Positions 19,702-28,515 are shown, numbered from the stretch's first letter. The stretch: DNA of 64,000 bases from Methylobacterium sp. Leaf104 (GCF_001422885.1 NZ_LMMZ01000012.1:188388-252387); one strand, 5' to 3'. Made by a program: numbers and translations. Notes: generated from the sequence alone by a model not told the origin.

Positions 19702-20664
19702 TCAGCCCTTGCTCGCCGGGGGAGCCGGCGGCGTCCACACGGCATCGCGGACGCGGATGGGATTGGCGATCAGGCCCAGGGCCTGGAAGCGGTCGGCCAC
19801 GCGCTGCTGGCCGGCGATGACCGGCTCGGAGAGCGGTGCGATCACGTAGACGCTGCGGTCGACGGCCCGCCGGGTCGCGTCGAGGGGCACGCCGGTGCCC
19901 TTCGAGAGCAGGGCGGCGACCTCCGGGCGATGCGCCTCGCACCAGCCCGCGACCTCGGCCAGGGCGGAGACCGCCGCCTGGACCACGGGGGCGTTGGCCT
20001 GCGTGAAGTCCCGGTTGCCGAGGAAGAAGTTGGTGGGCTTCTCGATCTCGGCGGCGCTGGCCAGGATGCGGGTGCCGGGCTGGCGCTCGGCGATGGCGAA
20101 GTACGGGTCCCAGATCGCCCAGGCGTCGACGGCGCCGCGCGCGAAGGCGGCCGCCGCGTCCGCCGGCGCCAGGGTCACGGGCTCGATGTCCGTGTAGGCG
20201 AGCCCCGCCTTCTCGAGCGCGCGGACGACGAGGTAGTGCGCGCTCGACCCCTTGGCGAAGGCGACGCGCTTGCCCTTGAGGTCGGCGAGCGTCGTCAGGG
20301 AGGAGCCCTGCGGCACCAGGATGGCCTCGCCGGAGCCGCCGGCATCCTGGGCCGCCACGTAGAGCAGGGTGTTGCCCGCGGCCTGGGCGAAGACCGGGGG
20401 CGGCGCGCCGGTCTGGCCGAAATCGATGGCGCCCATGCCCAGAGCCTCGAGGACCGGAGGTCCGAACGAGAACTCCGTCCAGCGCACGGACACGCCGAGG
20501 GGCTTCAGCGCCTGCTCGATGGTGCCCTGCTGCCTGGCGACGACGAGGATGCCGTTCTTCTGGTAGCCGATCCGGAAGGTGCCGCCCTCGGCGGCCCGGA
20601 GCGCCGGCCCGGGCAGGGCGGCCGCCGCGAGGGCGCCGGCGACGAGGTTGCGTCGGGAGAGCAT
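19702..20664 (-). CDS. ssuA: Sulfonate ABC transporter substrate-binding protein, first copy
   Basis: The 320-residue binding protein opens with an SRRNLVAGALAAA stretch that looks like a Tat-type leader, unlike the ordinary Sec-type leader of the second copy. The mature part has the SsuA family marks FRIGYQKNG, GPPVLEALGMG and the GAVDAWAIWDPY hinge segment shared with the copy at 15672-16652. It lies between the flavin reductase (13 bases upstream) and ssuC (six bases downstream), so it is the operon's main binding protein. Two dissimilar binding proteins on one transporter often widen the range of sulfonates captured. The exact ligand cannot be told. Confidence 0.89.
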   Translation of the reverse strand: MLSRRNLVAGALAAAALPGPALRAAEGGTFRIGYQKNGILVVARQQGTIEQALKPLGVSVRWTEFSFGPPVLEALGMGAIDFGQTGAPPPVFAQAAGNTLLYVAAQDAGGSGEAILVPQGSSLTTLADLKGKRVAFAKGSSAHYLVVRALEKAGLAYTDIEPVTLAPADAAAAFARGAVDAWAIWDPYFAIAERQPGTRILASAAEIEKPTNFFLGNRDFTQANAPVVQAAVSALAEVAGWCEAHRPEVAALLSKGTGVPLDATRRAVDRSVYVIAPLSEPVIAGQQRVADRFQALGLIANPIRVRDAVWTPPAPPASKG

Positions 20665-20677
20665 CGCCGGGTCGCCG

Positions 20678-21274
20678 TCAGCCGGCGCTGGCGAAGGCGG
20701 CGACGGGGGCCGCGGCCTCCGGCGTCCCGGCGCGGGCGGCCCGCGCCTGGAGCAGGTCCGCGAGCTGGCCCGCCGCGTCGGCGATGCGGGCCTTCACGCC
20801 CGGGTCGACGAGGATTCCGTCGCGAAAATCCGCGTCGGAGCCGTAGACCGCGCTGGGGATGGTGTGGGCGCTGAAGAACCCGAAGAGCGGACGCAGGGCA
20901 TGCTCGACCACGAGGGCGTGGCGCGGGCCGCCGCCGGTGGCCGACAGGATCACGGGCTTGCCCACCAGGGCGGCCGGGTCGACGAAGTCGAAGAGGTGCT
21001 TGAACAGGCCCGTATAGGCGCCCTTGTAGACCGGCGAACCCACGATGAGCGCGTCGGCGCCCTCGATGGCCTCGACGATGCGGCGGGCCGGGAGCGGCAG
21101 CAGGTCCCGCGACCAGGCGGCGCCGAGCCCGGTGCCGGCATCCAGCATGTCGTAGAGGCGGATATCGGCCCGCACCTGCGTGCCGACCGCCTCGGCCAGG
21201 GATTCGGCGAGCGCCCGGGTCTTGGAGGGGCGCTGGAGATTGGCGGTGAAGCCGACGATGCGGGGCAGCGACAT
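20678..21274 (-). CDS. ssuE: NADPH-dependent FMN reductase for sulfonate oxidation
   Basis: This 198-residue flavodoxin-fold protein supplies reduced FMN to the monooxygenase SsuD. The N-terminal fold starts MSLPRIVGFTANLQRPSKTR, with the phosphate-binding SKTR loop, and the flavin-contacting GSPVYKG motif lies near residue 77. It heads the leftward sulfonate block, 13 bases before the first ssuA. The start ATG ends at 21274; upstream in-frame codons give a basic, unrelated stretch. The MsuE subgroup is an equally good name, as these reductases are close in sequence. Confidence 0.85.
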   Translation of the reverse strand: MSLPRIVGFTANLQRPSKTRALAESLAEAVGTQVRADIRLYDMLDAGTGLGAAWSRDLLPLPARRIVEAIEGADALIVGSPVYKGAYTGLFKHLFDFVDPAALVGKPVILSATGGGPRHALVVEHALRPLFGFFSAHTIPSAVYGSDADFRDGILVDPGVKARIADAAGQLADLLQARAARAGTPEAAAPVAAFASAG

Positions 21275-21589
21275 GGGACGACTCTCGTAGGCGCCAAGAC
21301 ATCCGGACGTGCCTGCGCCTCCGCTCAAGACGAGCGTCGGTCGGCACTGGAAATTTCGAAGGTCTTCGCTCTGAAACAACAGGTTGGGCCGCGGAACTTC
21401 CGTGGCGCCGATCTGTCGAAAACGTGCCCGTTGCACGCCCGAGAATCAATGAAACGTTCTTTTGAATGCGGGGCACCCGGGAGAGGATCTCTCCGGCCTG
21501 CGCCGCATCGGGAGATGATCCCGTTCGACAGGCATTATGATGCCAGGATTTTCACCGCCCGGGTCGATCCGGACCCCGGACCGGGGGCG
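21275..21589. other. Upstream region of the sulfonate block
   Basis: About 315 bases, less G+C-rich than the surroundings, between the head of the leftward ssu block and the end of the HD-GYP gene. Two short palindromes are visible: GAGAG-GAT-CTCTC at 21481-21493 and GGCAT-TATG-ATGCC at 21531-21544. They are possible regulator sites for a sulfur-responsive LysR protein such as CysB or Cbl, but no consensus could be confirmed. No gene seen. Confidence 0.4.
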
Positions 21590-22690
21590 TCAGGCGACGG
21601 CGTCGTCGAGCACGCCCTGGAGCACCACCCGCCGGAACGCCCCCAGGAGGTCGGCGTCGAGCCTGGGCAGCATGCCCTGCATCAGCGCATAGGCCTCCGC
21701 GTGGGGCAGCGGATCGCGGTAGGGGCGCCGCTCGGTCAGGGCCGAGTGGATGTCGCAGATGGTGACGAGGCGCACGAGGTCGGGGATCGCCGCGCCCTTC
21801 AGGCCGTCGGGATAGCCGCTGCCGTCGAGCATCTCGTGGTGGTAGCGCACCACCCCGAGGGTCGCCTCGTCGAACCCGCCCTGGGCGGCGAGGAGGTCGG
21901 CGCCGACGACCGGATGCGTGCGCATCACCGCCATCTCCTCGTCCGTGAGGCAGCCGGGCTTGTTCAGGATCGCCAGGGGAATCTTCGCCTTGCCGACGTC
22001 GTGCAGCAGGGCGGCGCGCGCCAGGCGCTTCTGGTCGGCGCGGGCGAGGCGCAGGCCGGCCCCGAAGGCGGCGGCATAGCCGGCGACGCTGAGGGAGTGC
22101 TGGTAGAGCTGCTGGTCGTGGCTCTGGATGACGTCGAGCCAGGTGCGGATGCCGGAATCCGAGACCGCCTCCAGGATCAGCTCCGTCCCGGTATCGATCT
22201 CCTCGGCGCTGAGGGGCCGCCCGGTTCCGGCGGCCTGGAACGCGCCCGCCACCAGGCCGACGGCGGCCCGCGCCCGCTCGGCGATGTCGCGGACCTTCCG
22301 GACCGGGGCGGCGACGGCGCTCCGGCGGGCCGCCTGCCAGGTGTCCACGAGGGCGAACAGGGTGGCGAGGACCGTCGTGCGGGGCGCGTCCGCCGGCAGG
22401 GTGCGCGTGGCCACGGCGGCCCGGCCGCGGGTGGCGGGCGCCTGGTTGGTCAGTTGCAGGCTCGCGATCCGGAAGCCGTGGAAGCGGGCGATCCAGGTGG
22501 CGGCGAGGCGCGGGTCGCCGCTGACGTCGACCACCGCGACGAGGGGCAGCGTCGCCGGCAGGGCCTCGCGCGGCTCGATGCAGCGGCAGGCAACCACGTT
22601 CTCGACGGCGCGGCAGAGCAGGGCCGCGATCTGGGGCCTGTCCGAGACGATGAGAACGGAATTGTCCTGGGTCACGAGAGGGTCCGTCAA
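21590..22690 (-). CDS. HD-GYP domain protein, probable cyclic di-GMP phosphodiesterase
   Basis: The 366-residue protein has an N-terminal part of about 110 residues that resembles a response-regulator receiver without the usual acidic pocket, then a linker, and a C-terminal HD-GYP domain (about 190-340). The metal-binding HD is in LLHDVGK and the GYP motif in HHEMLDGSGYPDGL, both intact, so hydrolysis of cyclic di-GMP is expected. The frame begins with a TTG at 22690; a GTG five codons later is an alternative, and no strong ribosome site decides between them. Upstream is an A+T-rich stretch with a direct repeat of CAATTC 15 bases apart, likely holding the promoter. It forms a natural counterpart to the diguanylate cyclase near the left edge. 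Confidence 0.83.
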   Translation of the reverse strand: MTDPLVTQDNSVLIVSDRPQIAALLCRAVENVVACRCIEPREALPATLPLVAVVDVSGDPRLAATWIARFHGFRIASLQLTNQAPATRGRAAVATRTLPADAPRTTVLATLFALVDTWQAARRSAVAAPVRKVRDIAERARAAVGLVAGAFQAAGTGRPLSAEEIDTGTELILEAVSDSGIRTWLDVIQSHDQQLYQHSLSVAGYAAAFGAGLRLARADQKRLARAALLHDVGKAKIPLAILNKPGCLTDEEMAVMRTHPVVGADLLAAQGGFDEATLGVVRYHHEMLDGSGYPDGLKGAAIPDLVRLVTICDIHSALTERRPYRDPLPHAEAYALMQGMLPRLDADLLGAFRRVVLQGVLDDAVA

Positions 22691-23066
22691 CGTGGTGTGC
22701 GGTCCGGCTCCTGAGCCCGACCCTCAACATTTGACACCAATTCATTATCGAACAATTCACGACAAATCATCAGGCAGTCGTGACGCATCATCTACGTGGT
22801 CTCTGCGGAGGGGTGAAGTGCGCAGCCCTCTCGAAATCCCATCCTGGCACAGACCAGTCCGCCGTGGCGGCGAGAAACCTTGTAAACAGCGTCGAATCAC
22901 TCGCGCCCGGCCGGGTTCGGAGGCGAGCCCGCATCCGGGCGGGAGCGGCCCTTCCGCCGGCCGGCCGGCGCTGCCCCCGAGCGGCGGGCGTGGACTTTTC
23001 CGGCGGCGTCGCGCACCCCGTGGCCGAGCGGGACGGGCGGAGGACGGCGCTGATGGGAGACGGGCG
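22691..23066. other. Gene-free stretch between divergent genes
   Basis: About 375 bases separate the leftward HD-GYP gene from the rightward DUF2293-like gene. The left part (22730-22790) is A+T-rich, with CAATTC repeated at 22738-22743 and 22753-22758 and a GATAAT-like -10 box on the minus strand at 22744-22749. The rest is G+C-rich. No further gene seen. Confidence 0.4.
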
Positions 23067-23402
23067 ATGAACCGGCGGGACGCCGTGGCGGCGGCCCTGG
23101 CGCAGCTTGCCCCGCGCCTGCCCGACTTCGAGACGGAGGCCGTGATCGACCGCGCCCTGGCCAGTCCCGGCCTGCGCAACGCGCGTCCGGACAACGCGGC
23201 CTGGCTCGCCCTCGTGGCCTATGCCCGCCACGTCTTCACCGAGTACGACACCCTGCTGGACGAGGGCTACGACCGCGACAGCGCCCGCCACTTCGTGCTC
23301 GACGACCTCAATGCCGTCCTCGCCGAATGGGGTTCGCGCCGGCGGGTCTCGGAGGAGGAGAGCGCGCCGGAGGAGAGCGCGCAGGAGGACGAGGCCCCGT
23401 GA
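23067..23402 (+). CDS. DUF2293-like small protein
   Basis: This 111-residue cytoplasmic protein carries a motif pattern that I recognise from DUF2293 proteins: ARHVFTEYDTLL, then a DRDSARHFV segment and a tryptophan close to the end of the domain (VLAEWG). The C-terminal 25 residues are acidic and probably disordered. The function of the family is unknown. The ATG at 23067 was chosen because codon use and domain both start there; a longer frame upstream lacks similarity. It is followed by molbindin 133 bases later on the same strand. Confidence 0.62.
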   Translation: MNRRDAVAAALAQLAPRLPDFETEAVIDRALASPGLRNARPDNAAWLALVAYARHVFTEYDTLLDEGYDRDSARHFVLDDLNAVLAEWGSRRRVSEEESAPEESAQEDEAP

Positions 23403-23535
23403 GGCCGGTCACGGTCGCGTGGGCTCCGGTGCTGGGTTGCATCCGGACGGCTTGCACCGCGCCGGCCCGGACGGCATCGTCCCGCCGCGCCGGCCCCATC
23501 CGTCCGGGCCGGGACAAGGTAGGAAATCCGTCGTC

Positions 23536-23745
23536 ATGAGGATCAGCGCACGCAACGTCCTCAAGGGCAAGGTCGTCTCGGTCGAGAAGGGTGCCACCAC
23601 GGCCCACGTGAAGATCGAGATCGCCGGCGGCCAGCTGGTCACCGCCTCGATCACCAACGAATCCGTCGACAGCCTGAAGCTGACCGTGGGCGGCGAGGCC
23701 TACGCCGTGGTGAAGTCCTCCGACGTGCTGGTCGCGGTGGATTGA
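23536..23745 (+). CDS. Molybdenum-pterin/molybdate-binding protein (molbindin, TOBE domain)
   Basis: The 69-residue protein is a single Mop/TOBE domain, which binds molybdate or tungstate as oligomers and serves as a cytoplasmic store. The family pattern is plain: SARNVLKGKVVSVEKGATTAHVKIEI at the first two strands, then SITNESVDSLKL and a closing VVKSSDVLVAVD. No leader is present. It ends six bases before the start of an exported protein gene, so they may be cotranscribed. Molybdoenzymes such as formate dehydrogenase are prominent in methylotrophs, which would fit a molybdate store here. Confidence 0.9.
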   Translation: MRISARNVLKGKVVSVEKGATTAHVKIEIAGGQLVTASITNESVDSLKLTVGGEAYAVVKSSDVLVAVD

Positions 23746-23750
23746 GGACG

Positions 23751-24293
23751 ATGCGCCGTCTCGCCGCGATCGCGCTCCTCGCCCTGTCCGCCCCCGTGGC
23801 CTGGGCGCAGGAGCCGCCATCCCGCGAGCCCGGCGCCTTGCCGGCCGCGGACCCGGCGGCCTGCACCCGGTTCGACTGGTCGCTCCTGCGCGAGCAGGCC
23901 TGGTTCTCGGCCGCCGGCCTGCCGCGGGTCGAGGCCGGCGGCACCCTGCCGGCCGCGATGCCGGCCGCGATCCTCGTCCTGAAGCCGCAGGCCGAGGTCG
24001 CCCCGCCCTTCGCGCCCTCGCGGGAGCCGACGCCCGGCTCCTACGGCGGCGCGCTGCACCTCGAGGCGCCGCTCGCCCCCGGCGCCTATCAGGTCACCCT
24101 GTCCGACCGGGCCTGGATCGATGTCAGCCAGGACGGCCGGACCACGCGCCCCCCGACCGCCAGCACGATGCGTCCCGGCTGCCCGATGCTCGCCAAGAGC
24201 GTGCGGTTCCAGCTCGGCACCGCGCCGATCACCCTCCTGATCAGCGGCGCGCCCGCCGACACGATCCGGATCGCCGTGGCGCCGGTGGAATAG
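23751..24293 (+). CDS. Exported protein of unknown function
   Basis: The 180-residue protein begins with a good Sec signal peptide (MRRLAAIALLALSAPVAWAQ). The ATG at 23751 is preferred over an in-frame TTG three codons earlier. The mature part has no motif I recognise; it has two cysteines (one at about residue 42, one in a PGCPML segment) that could pair, and a beta-rich pattern (GAYQVTLSDRAWIDV, TLLISGAP). It follows molbindin by five bases and precedes mepA by 45. The link with molbindin could be chance. Related exported proteins without known function seem common in Methylobacterium. Confidence 0.72.
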   Translation: MRRLAAIALLALSAPVAWAQEPPSREPGALPAADPAACTRFDWSLLREQAWFSAAGLPRVEAGGTLPAAMPAAILVLKPQAEVAPPFAPSREPTPGSYGGALHLEAPLAPGAYQVTLSDRAWIDVSQDGRTTRPPTASTMRPGCPMLAKSVRFQLGTAPITLLISGAPADTIRIAVAPVE

Positions 24294-24338
24294 GGCGGCG
24301 CCGCGGACCCTCGACGGGGCGATCCCCGATGGACTAGC

Positions 24339-25376
24339 GTGGGCGCAAGACCTCGACTCCTCACAAGACCTCGACTCCTCGCAAGACTTCGCCCCTCGCC
24401 CGTCACAGATCCTCGGCGCCCCGCCCCGCGGGGACGCGATCCCGGGAGCCCTCCGCTGACCCTTTGCCTTCGCCTCGCGACGTTCCTGCTGCTCGGCCTC
24501 TGCCTGCCCGCCCAGGCCCAGGACCGGGGCAGCGTCAACCCGAAGCCCCTGCCGCCGCTCGCCAACCCGGACGCGCCGGACACGCCGGCCAAGGCCCTGT
24601 TCGGCCGCGCCACCACCCCGGCGCCCGGCCCCGCCCACGCCTACGGCTCCTACGCCAAGGGCTGCTTCTCGGGCGGCGAGGCGCTGGCCGTCGACGGGCC
24701 GAACTGGCAGGTGATGCGCCTGTCGCGCAACCGGATGTGGGGCACCCCGCCCCTCGTGGACTTCCTGGAACGCCTGGCCGCCAAGGCGCCCCGCATCGGC
24801 TGGAACGGCCTCCTCGTCGGCGACATGTCGCAGCCCCGCGGCGGCCCGATGCTCACCGGCCACGCCTCGCACCAGCTCGGCCTCGACGCCGACATCTGGC
24901 TCACCCCGATGCCCGACCACCGCATGAGCCGGGCCGAGCGCGAGGAGACCTCCGCCACCAACGTGGTCCGTCCCGACCGCCTCGACATCGACCCGCAGGT
25001 CTGGACCCCCGAGCACCTCAAGCTGATCCGGATGACGGCGCAGGAGCGCGAGGTGGCGCGCATCTTCGTCAACCCGGCGATCAAGAAGGCCCTGTGCCGC
25101 GAGGCCGGCGGCGACCGCGCCTGGCTCTCGAAGGTGCGGCCGATGTACGGGCACAACTACCATTACCACATCCGCCTCGCCTGCCCGGCCGGCCAGGACC
25201 AGTGCGGCGACCAGGCGCCGCCGCCCTCCGGCGACGGTTGCGGCGAGGAGCTGGCCTACTGGTTCAGCGACGCGATCCTGAACCCGAAGCCCGCGACGAC
25301 GCCGCCGCGCCCGAGGCCGCCCATGACGATGGCGGCGCTTCCCGCCGCCTGCCGGGCGGTGCTGAAGGCGCGCTGA
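24339..25376 (+). CDS. mepA: Penicillin-insensitive murein endopeptidase
   Basis: MepA is a periplasmic LAS-type metallopeptidase that cuts D-Ala-mDAP cross-links in peptidoglycan. Zinc-ligand motifs are intact: GHASHQLGLDADIW gives the first His and Asp, and HNYHYHIRLACP the last His pair. Six or more conserved cysteines (GCFSGG, KKALCREAGGD, RLACPAGQDQC, DGCGEE) suit the oxidising periplasm. The frame opens with GTG at 24339, adding about 40 Arg/Pro-rich residues, including an 18-base repeat, ahead of the hydrophobic leader (TLCLRLATFLLLGLCLPAQA). No ATG lies between, so the true start is unsure; a non-standard start closer to the leader is possible. The 303-residue core matches family length. 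Confidence 0.9.
   Translation: MGARPRLLTRPRLLARLRPSPVTDPRRPAPRGRDPGSPPLTLCLRLATFLLLGLCLPAQAQDRGSVNPKPLPPLANPDAPDTPAKALFGRATTPAPGPAHAYGSYAKGCFSGGEALAVDGPNWQVMRLSRNRMWGTPPLVDFLERLAAKAPRIGWNGLLVGDMSQPRGGPMLTGHASHQLGLDADIWLTPMPDHRMSRAEREETSATNVVRPDRLDIDPQVWTPEHLKLIRMTAQEREVARIFVNPAIKKALCREAGGDRAWLSKVRPMYGHNYHYHIRLACPAGQDQCGDQAPPPSGDGCGEELAYWFSDAILNPKPATTPPRPRPPMTMAALPAACRAVLKAR
24346..24399 (+). repeat. 18-base tandem repeat, three copies
   Basis: Three head-to-tail copies of an 18-base unit starting CAAGACCTCGACTCCTC, the third diverged at four positions. In the mepA frame they encode the hexapeptide RPRLLx three times, ahead of the signal peptide. It may be outside the real coding region. Confidence 0.7.
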
Positions 25377-25431
25377 GGATCTCTCCCGCCGCCCTCGCGC
25401 TGGGGGCGGCCAGCCGGACGACAGGACGACG

Positions 25432-26322
25432 ATGGGCGAACGGATCACGATCACGGCCGGCGACGGCACGCAGGCGGTCATCGACGCCGACGGGGCCGAG
25501 CCCGTCTCCTGGCAGGTCGGAGGCCGCGAGTATCTCTGGAGCGGCGATCCCGCGCACTGGAACCGGCACGCGCCCTGGCTCTTCCCGGTGGTCGGCGCCT
25601 CCACCGACGCGACGGTCCATGTGGGCGAGGCGGCCTACCCGATGCCCCAGCACGGTTTCGCCCGCGACCTGCCGTTCACGGTGATCGAGCGGTCCGAGGA
25701 TGGCGTGAGCCTGCGCCTCACCGACAGCGAAGCGACCCGGGTGCACTACCCCTTCGCCTTCCGCCTCGACATCACCGCGCGGGTCGGCCCCGGGCTCCTC
25801 GATTTCGAGATCTGGATCGAGAACACCGACACGGCGCCCCTGCCCTACGGGCTCGGATTCCACCCGGCCTTCCCCTGGCCCTTCGCGGGCGGCACCCGCG
25901 CGGCCGGAGGCGGCTACGCGGTCCGCTTCGAGCACCCGGAGCGCCCCTTCGCGCCGGAGGTCGGGCCGGGCGGCCTGCTCCTGCGCGACGAGCGGCCGAT
26001 TCCCCTGGCGGGCGACACCCTGCCCCTCGATCCGGCCCTCTTCACCGAGGCCCTGGTCTTCCGGGATGCGGCGAGTGCCTGGATGCGCTTCACCGGACCC
26101 GACGGCACGGCGATCCGCCTCGCGGCGTCGGACTTCCCGCATCTGGCGGTCTGGACCAAGCCGACGGCCCCGTTCCTCTCGCTGGAATGCTGGACCGGGC
26201 ACGCCGACTGGGCGGGCTTCGCCGGCGACCTCAAGGATCGGGATTCGCAGCGCCTGCTGGCGCCGGGAGCCCGCGCCCGCCACGGCGTCACCCTGTCCTT
26301 CGAGCGGGAGAGCCGGGCATGA
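25432..26322 (+). CDS. Aldose 1-epimerase family protein
   Basis: The 296-residue protein belongs to the galactose mutarotase-like superfamily, the LacX/YihR-type branch of aldose 1-epimerases that interconvert sugar anomers. The catalytic histidine candidates lie in PQHGFARD and LGFHPAF, and the catalytic glutamate in LSLECWTGHAD. Length is normal. It has no leader and should be cytoplasmic. Its stop codon overlaps the start codon of the TenA gene (ATGA), which suggests translational coupling although a pathway connection is not clear. The gene starts 55 bases after mepA. The sugar is unknown. Confidence 0.88.
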   Translation: MGERITITAGDGTQAVIDADGAEPVSWQVGGREYLWSGDPAHWNRHAPWLFPVVGASTDATVHVGEAAYPMPQHGFARDLPFTVIERSEDGVSLRLTDSEATRVHYPFAFRLDITARVGPGLLDFEIWIENTDTAPLPYGLGFHPAFPWPFAGGTRAAGGGYAVRFEHPERPFAPEVGPGGLLLRDERPIPLAGDTLPLDPALFTEALVFRDAASAWMRFTGPDGTAIRLAASDFPHLAVWTKPTAPFLSLECWTGHADWAGFAGDLKDRDSQRLLAPGARARHGVTLSFERESRA

Positions 26323-27017
26323 CCGACGTTCTCTCGCCGGACGCTTCGTCATCCGGGGCTTTCTCGCCGGACGCTTGGACCCGCAACGCGGCGGCCTACG
26401 AGGCGATCCGCACCATGCCCTTCAACGCCGAGCTCGCCGCCGGCACCCTGACCCGGGCGCGCTTCATCCACTACATCGTGCAGGACGCGCACTACCTCGT
26501 GGGCTTCGGCCGCGCCCTGGCGCTGGCCGCCGCCAAGGCGCCGAACCCGGACCGGATGGTGCAGTTCGCCCGGGCGGCCGAGACCGCCATCGTGGTGGAG
26601 CGCTCGCTCCACGGCGGCTTCTTCCGCGATTACGGCATCGACGCCGAGACCTTCGCCAAGACCCCGCTCTCGCCGCCCTGCGACCACTACGTCTCCTACC
26701 TCATCGCCACCGCCTATGCGGAGCCCTACGAAGTCGTGCTCGGCGCGCTGCTGCCGTGCTTCTGGATCTACGCCGAGATCGGCCGGGACATCGTCTCCCG
26801 GGTGCGGGCCGACAACCCGTACCGCGCCTGGATCGACACCTACGCGGGCGAGGACTTCGCCCAAGCGGTGACCGCCATGATCGCCGCCACCGACGAAGCG
26901 GCCCGGGGCGCCTCGCCGGAGGTCCGGGCGCGCATGCACCACGCCTACGCCCAGGCCACCCGCCTCGAATACCTGTTCTGGGACGGGGCCTACCGCGACG
27001 CGGCCTGGCCGGTCTGA
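26319..27017 (+). CDS. tenA: TenA-family thiaminase/aminopyrimidine hydrolase
   Basis: TenA proteins salvage thiamin by releasing the pyrimidine part from degraded thiamin (aminopyrimidine aminohydrolase). This 232-residue helical protein has the active-site marks: D56 in VQDAHYL, the nucleophilic C147 in LLPCFWIYAEIG, and E217 in RLEYLFWDGAY. It starts at the ATG overlapping the stop of the epimerase gene. A short disordered N-terminus of about 20 residues precedes the fold. No other thiamin gene is nearby and no thiamin riboswitch was seen, so it would act as a stand-alone salvage enzyme. The related PqqC fold is excluded by the TenA-specific cysteine. Confidence 0.9.
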   Translation: MTDVLSPDASSSGAFSPDAWTRNAAAYEAIRTMPFNAELAAGTLTRARFIHYIVQDAHYLVGFGRALALAAAKAPNPDRMVQFARAAETAIVVERSLHGGFFRDYGIDAETFAKTPLSPPCDHYVSYLIATAYAEPYEVVLGALLPCFWIYAEIGRDIVSRVRADNPYRAWIDTYAGEDFAQAVTAMIAATDEAARGASPEVRARMHHAYAQATRLEYLFWDGAYRDAAWPV

Positions 27018-27036
27018 GGCGGGCGGCCCGGTCCCG

Positions 27037-27366
27037 TCAGACGGCCTGGAGCCGGGGCGCCCGCGCGCCGGCGGCCGGACGGGTCCGGCTGCGGAACCGG
27101 TCCCGGGCGGCGCGGGCCGCCTGCTCGACGCTGCGGAAGACCGTGCCGTCGAGGGGGGCGAAGTCGCGGCTCGACGAGAAGAAGCGCACGCCGCCGGGTT
27201 CCGGGACGGCGATCCCGGCGGTGACCTCGCCGATCTCGATGATCCGGGCCGGGGCGGGCTCGGCATGGAGGCGGTTGCGGGCGCGCTCCGCCCGGTGATC
27301 CACGAAGCTGGGGACCGCGTGCAGGCGATTCAGCGCCCGCTCGGCCTCGATCTGAAGATGGGGCAT
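27037..27366 (-). CDS. Small hypothetical protein
   Basis: The reading is 109 residues from the ATG ending at 27366. The protein is arginine- and alanine-rich with no leader. A central block (IIEIGEVTAGIAVPEPGGVRFFSSS) followed by an FAPLDGTVFRSVEQAARAARDRF helix looks folded and hints at a small alpha/beta domain found in Methylobacterium hypothetical proteins. An N-terminal section repeats the pattern ERALNRLHA / ERARNRLHA. It is convergent with tenA, 19 bases apart. No function can be named. Confidence 0.6.
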   Translation of the reverse strand: MPHLQIEAERALNRLHAVPSFVDHRAERARNRLHAEPAPARIIEIGEVTAGIAVPEPGGVRFFSSSRDFAPLDGTVFRSVEQAARAARDRFRSRTRPAAGARAPRLQAV

Positions 27367-27774
27367 GACAAGGACTCCGGTGGCCGGCGCGGAGCCGGCG
27401 AAAGACGAATGGTGGGACGCGACGGGGCGGTCAGCGTCGACAGCATCCGCGTTGGGACCGGAGATCCGAGGTCCGGGGGAGCGAGGCATCGCCCCGCGGC
27501 CAGCATGCGTTGCAGACAGTCACGGCAAGTCATCCTTTCCAAGAAGGACCACGAGGCGCGAGCGCATCGCGGTGCTTTAGCGTTTGATGACGCGGCGCAA
27601 GCTACACACTTCAAATCACCGCGGCCCGGCGACACGAAATGGCGTCGCCGAACGTCTCAAAGATGCTCATCCCGCTGCGTTTCGTCAACGGATCGATCTT
27701 CCGAATGCAGCACAGTCCGTGGCAGAAACCGCCCCGCCCGGTCCCCGGCACGCCTGCTTCCTTCGCGACCCCCG
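27367..27774. other. Gene-free stretch
   Basis: About 400 bases upstream of the small leftward gene and downstream of the leftward HAD gene. The part around 27580-27700 is less G+C-rich (TTTAGCGTTTGATGACG and neighbours) and may hold the promoter of the leftward gene. Several open frames cross here on both strands but none shows a domain or good ribosome site. Confidence 0.45.
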
Positions 27775-28515
27775 TCAGACGGCCGCGATGACGGCGGCGA
27801 GGTCCCGGTAATCGCGAAAGATCCGGGCCGCGCCGGCCCGGGTCAGGTCCGCGGCGGCCGGGTCGTGGGACCAGTGGCCGCCGCCGCTGAAGCCGACGAC
27901 GCGCATGCCGGCGGCCCGGGCTGCCGTGACCCCGGGAACGCTGTCCTCGATGACGAGGCAGGCCTCGGGCGCCACGCCCATCGTGGCGGCGGCGTGCAGG
28001 AACAGGTCCGGCGCCGGCTTGCCCCGCGCCACCATGGTCGAGGAGAAGATCCGTCCCTCGAACAGCGGCAGCAGCCCGGTGAGCCCGAGGGAATGGCGCA
28101 GCCGCACGGGATCGCTGCTGGAGGCGACGCAGGTGGGCAGGCCGAGGGCGGACACCGCCGCGGCGACGCCCGCCACCGCGCGCAGCTCCGTGTCGAAGGC
28201 GCGCAGGGTGTCCGCCTTCACCGCCTCGACGAAGCCCTCCGGCGCCGCGATCCCGTAATCCTGCGCGATGTGGCCCATGATCGAGGCCATCGAGGTGCCG
28301 GCGAAGCGCGCCCGCACGGTCTCGACGTCGATGGGGACGCCGATGCGGTTGAGGCCGGCCGTGAGGCGCGCCAGGCTGATCGGCTCGCTGTCGACCAGCA
28401 CCCCGTCGCAATCGAAGATCACCAGACCGAGGGGCGGGGCGGTCTCGCCGGGTGCGGGCAAGGGGTGGACGGAATCGGGGTCGGCGGGATCGAGGAGCGT
28501 GGAGGCGTCGCGCAT
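27775..28515 (-). CDS. HAD-superfamily phosphatase (phosphoglycolate phosphatase / phosphoglucomutase-like)
   Basis: The 246-residue protein has a haloacid-dehalogenase fold with an inserted helical cap of the C1 type. Motif [13 protein letters not shown] supplies both catalytic aspartates, motif II the SSSD serine, motif III the lysine in [10 protein letters not shown], and motif IV the ViEDSVPG acidic pair. Proteins of this type include Gph and beta-phosphoglucomutase; the conserved DxDGVLxDSEP and the cap pattern cannot decide between phosphate-ester substrates. Start ATG ending at 28515 is followed by a proline-rich stretch of about 30 residues before the fold. It is divergent from the small membrane protein gene at 28709. 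Confidence 0.83.
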   Translation of the reverse strand: MRDASTLLDPADPDSVHPLPAPGETAPPLGLVIFDCDGVLVDSEPISLARLTAGLNRIGVPIDVETVRARFAGTSMASIMGHIAQDYGIAAPEGFVEAVKADTLRAFDTELRAVAGVAAAVSALGLPTCVASSSDPVRLRHSLGLTGLLPLFEGRIFSSTMVARGKPAPDLFLHAAATMGVAPEACLVIEDSVPGVTAARAAGMRVVGFSGGGHWSHDPAAADLTRAGAARIFRDYRDLAAVIAAV

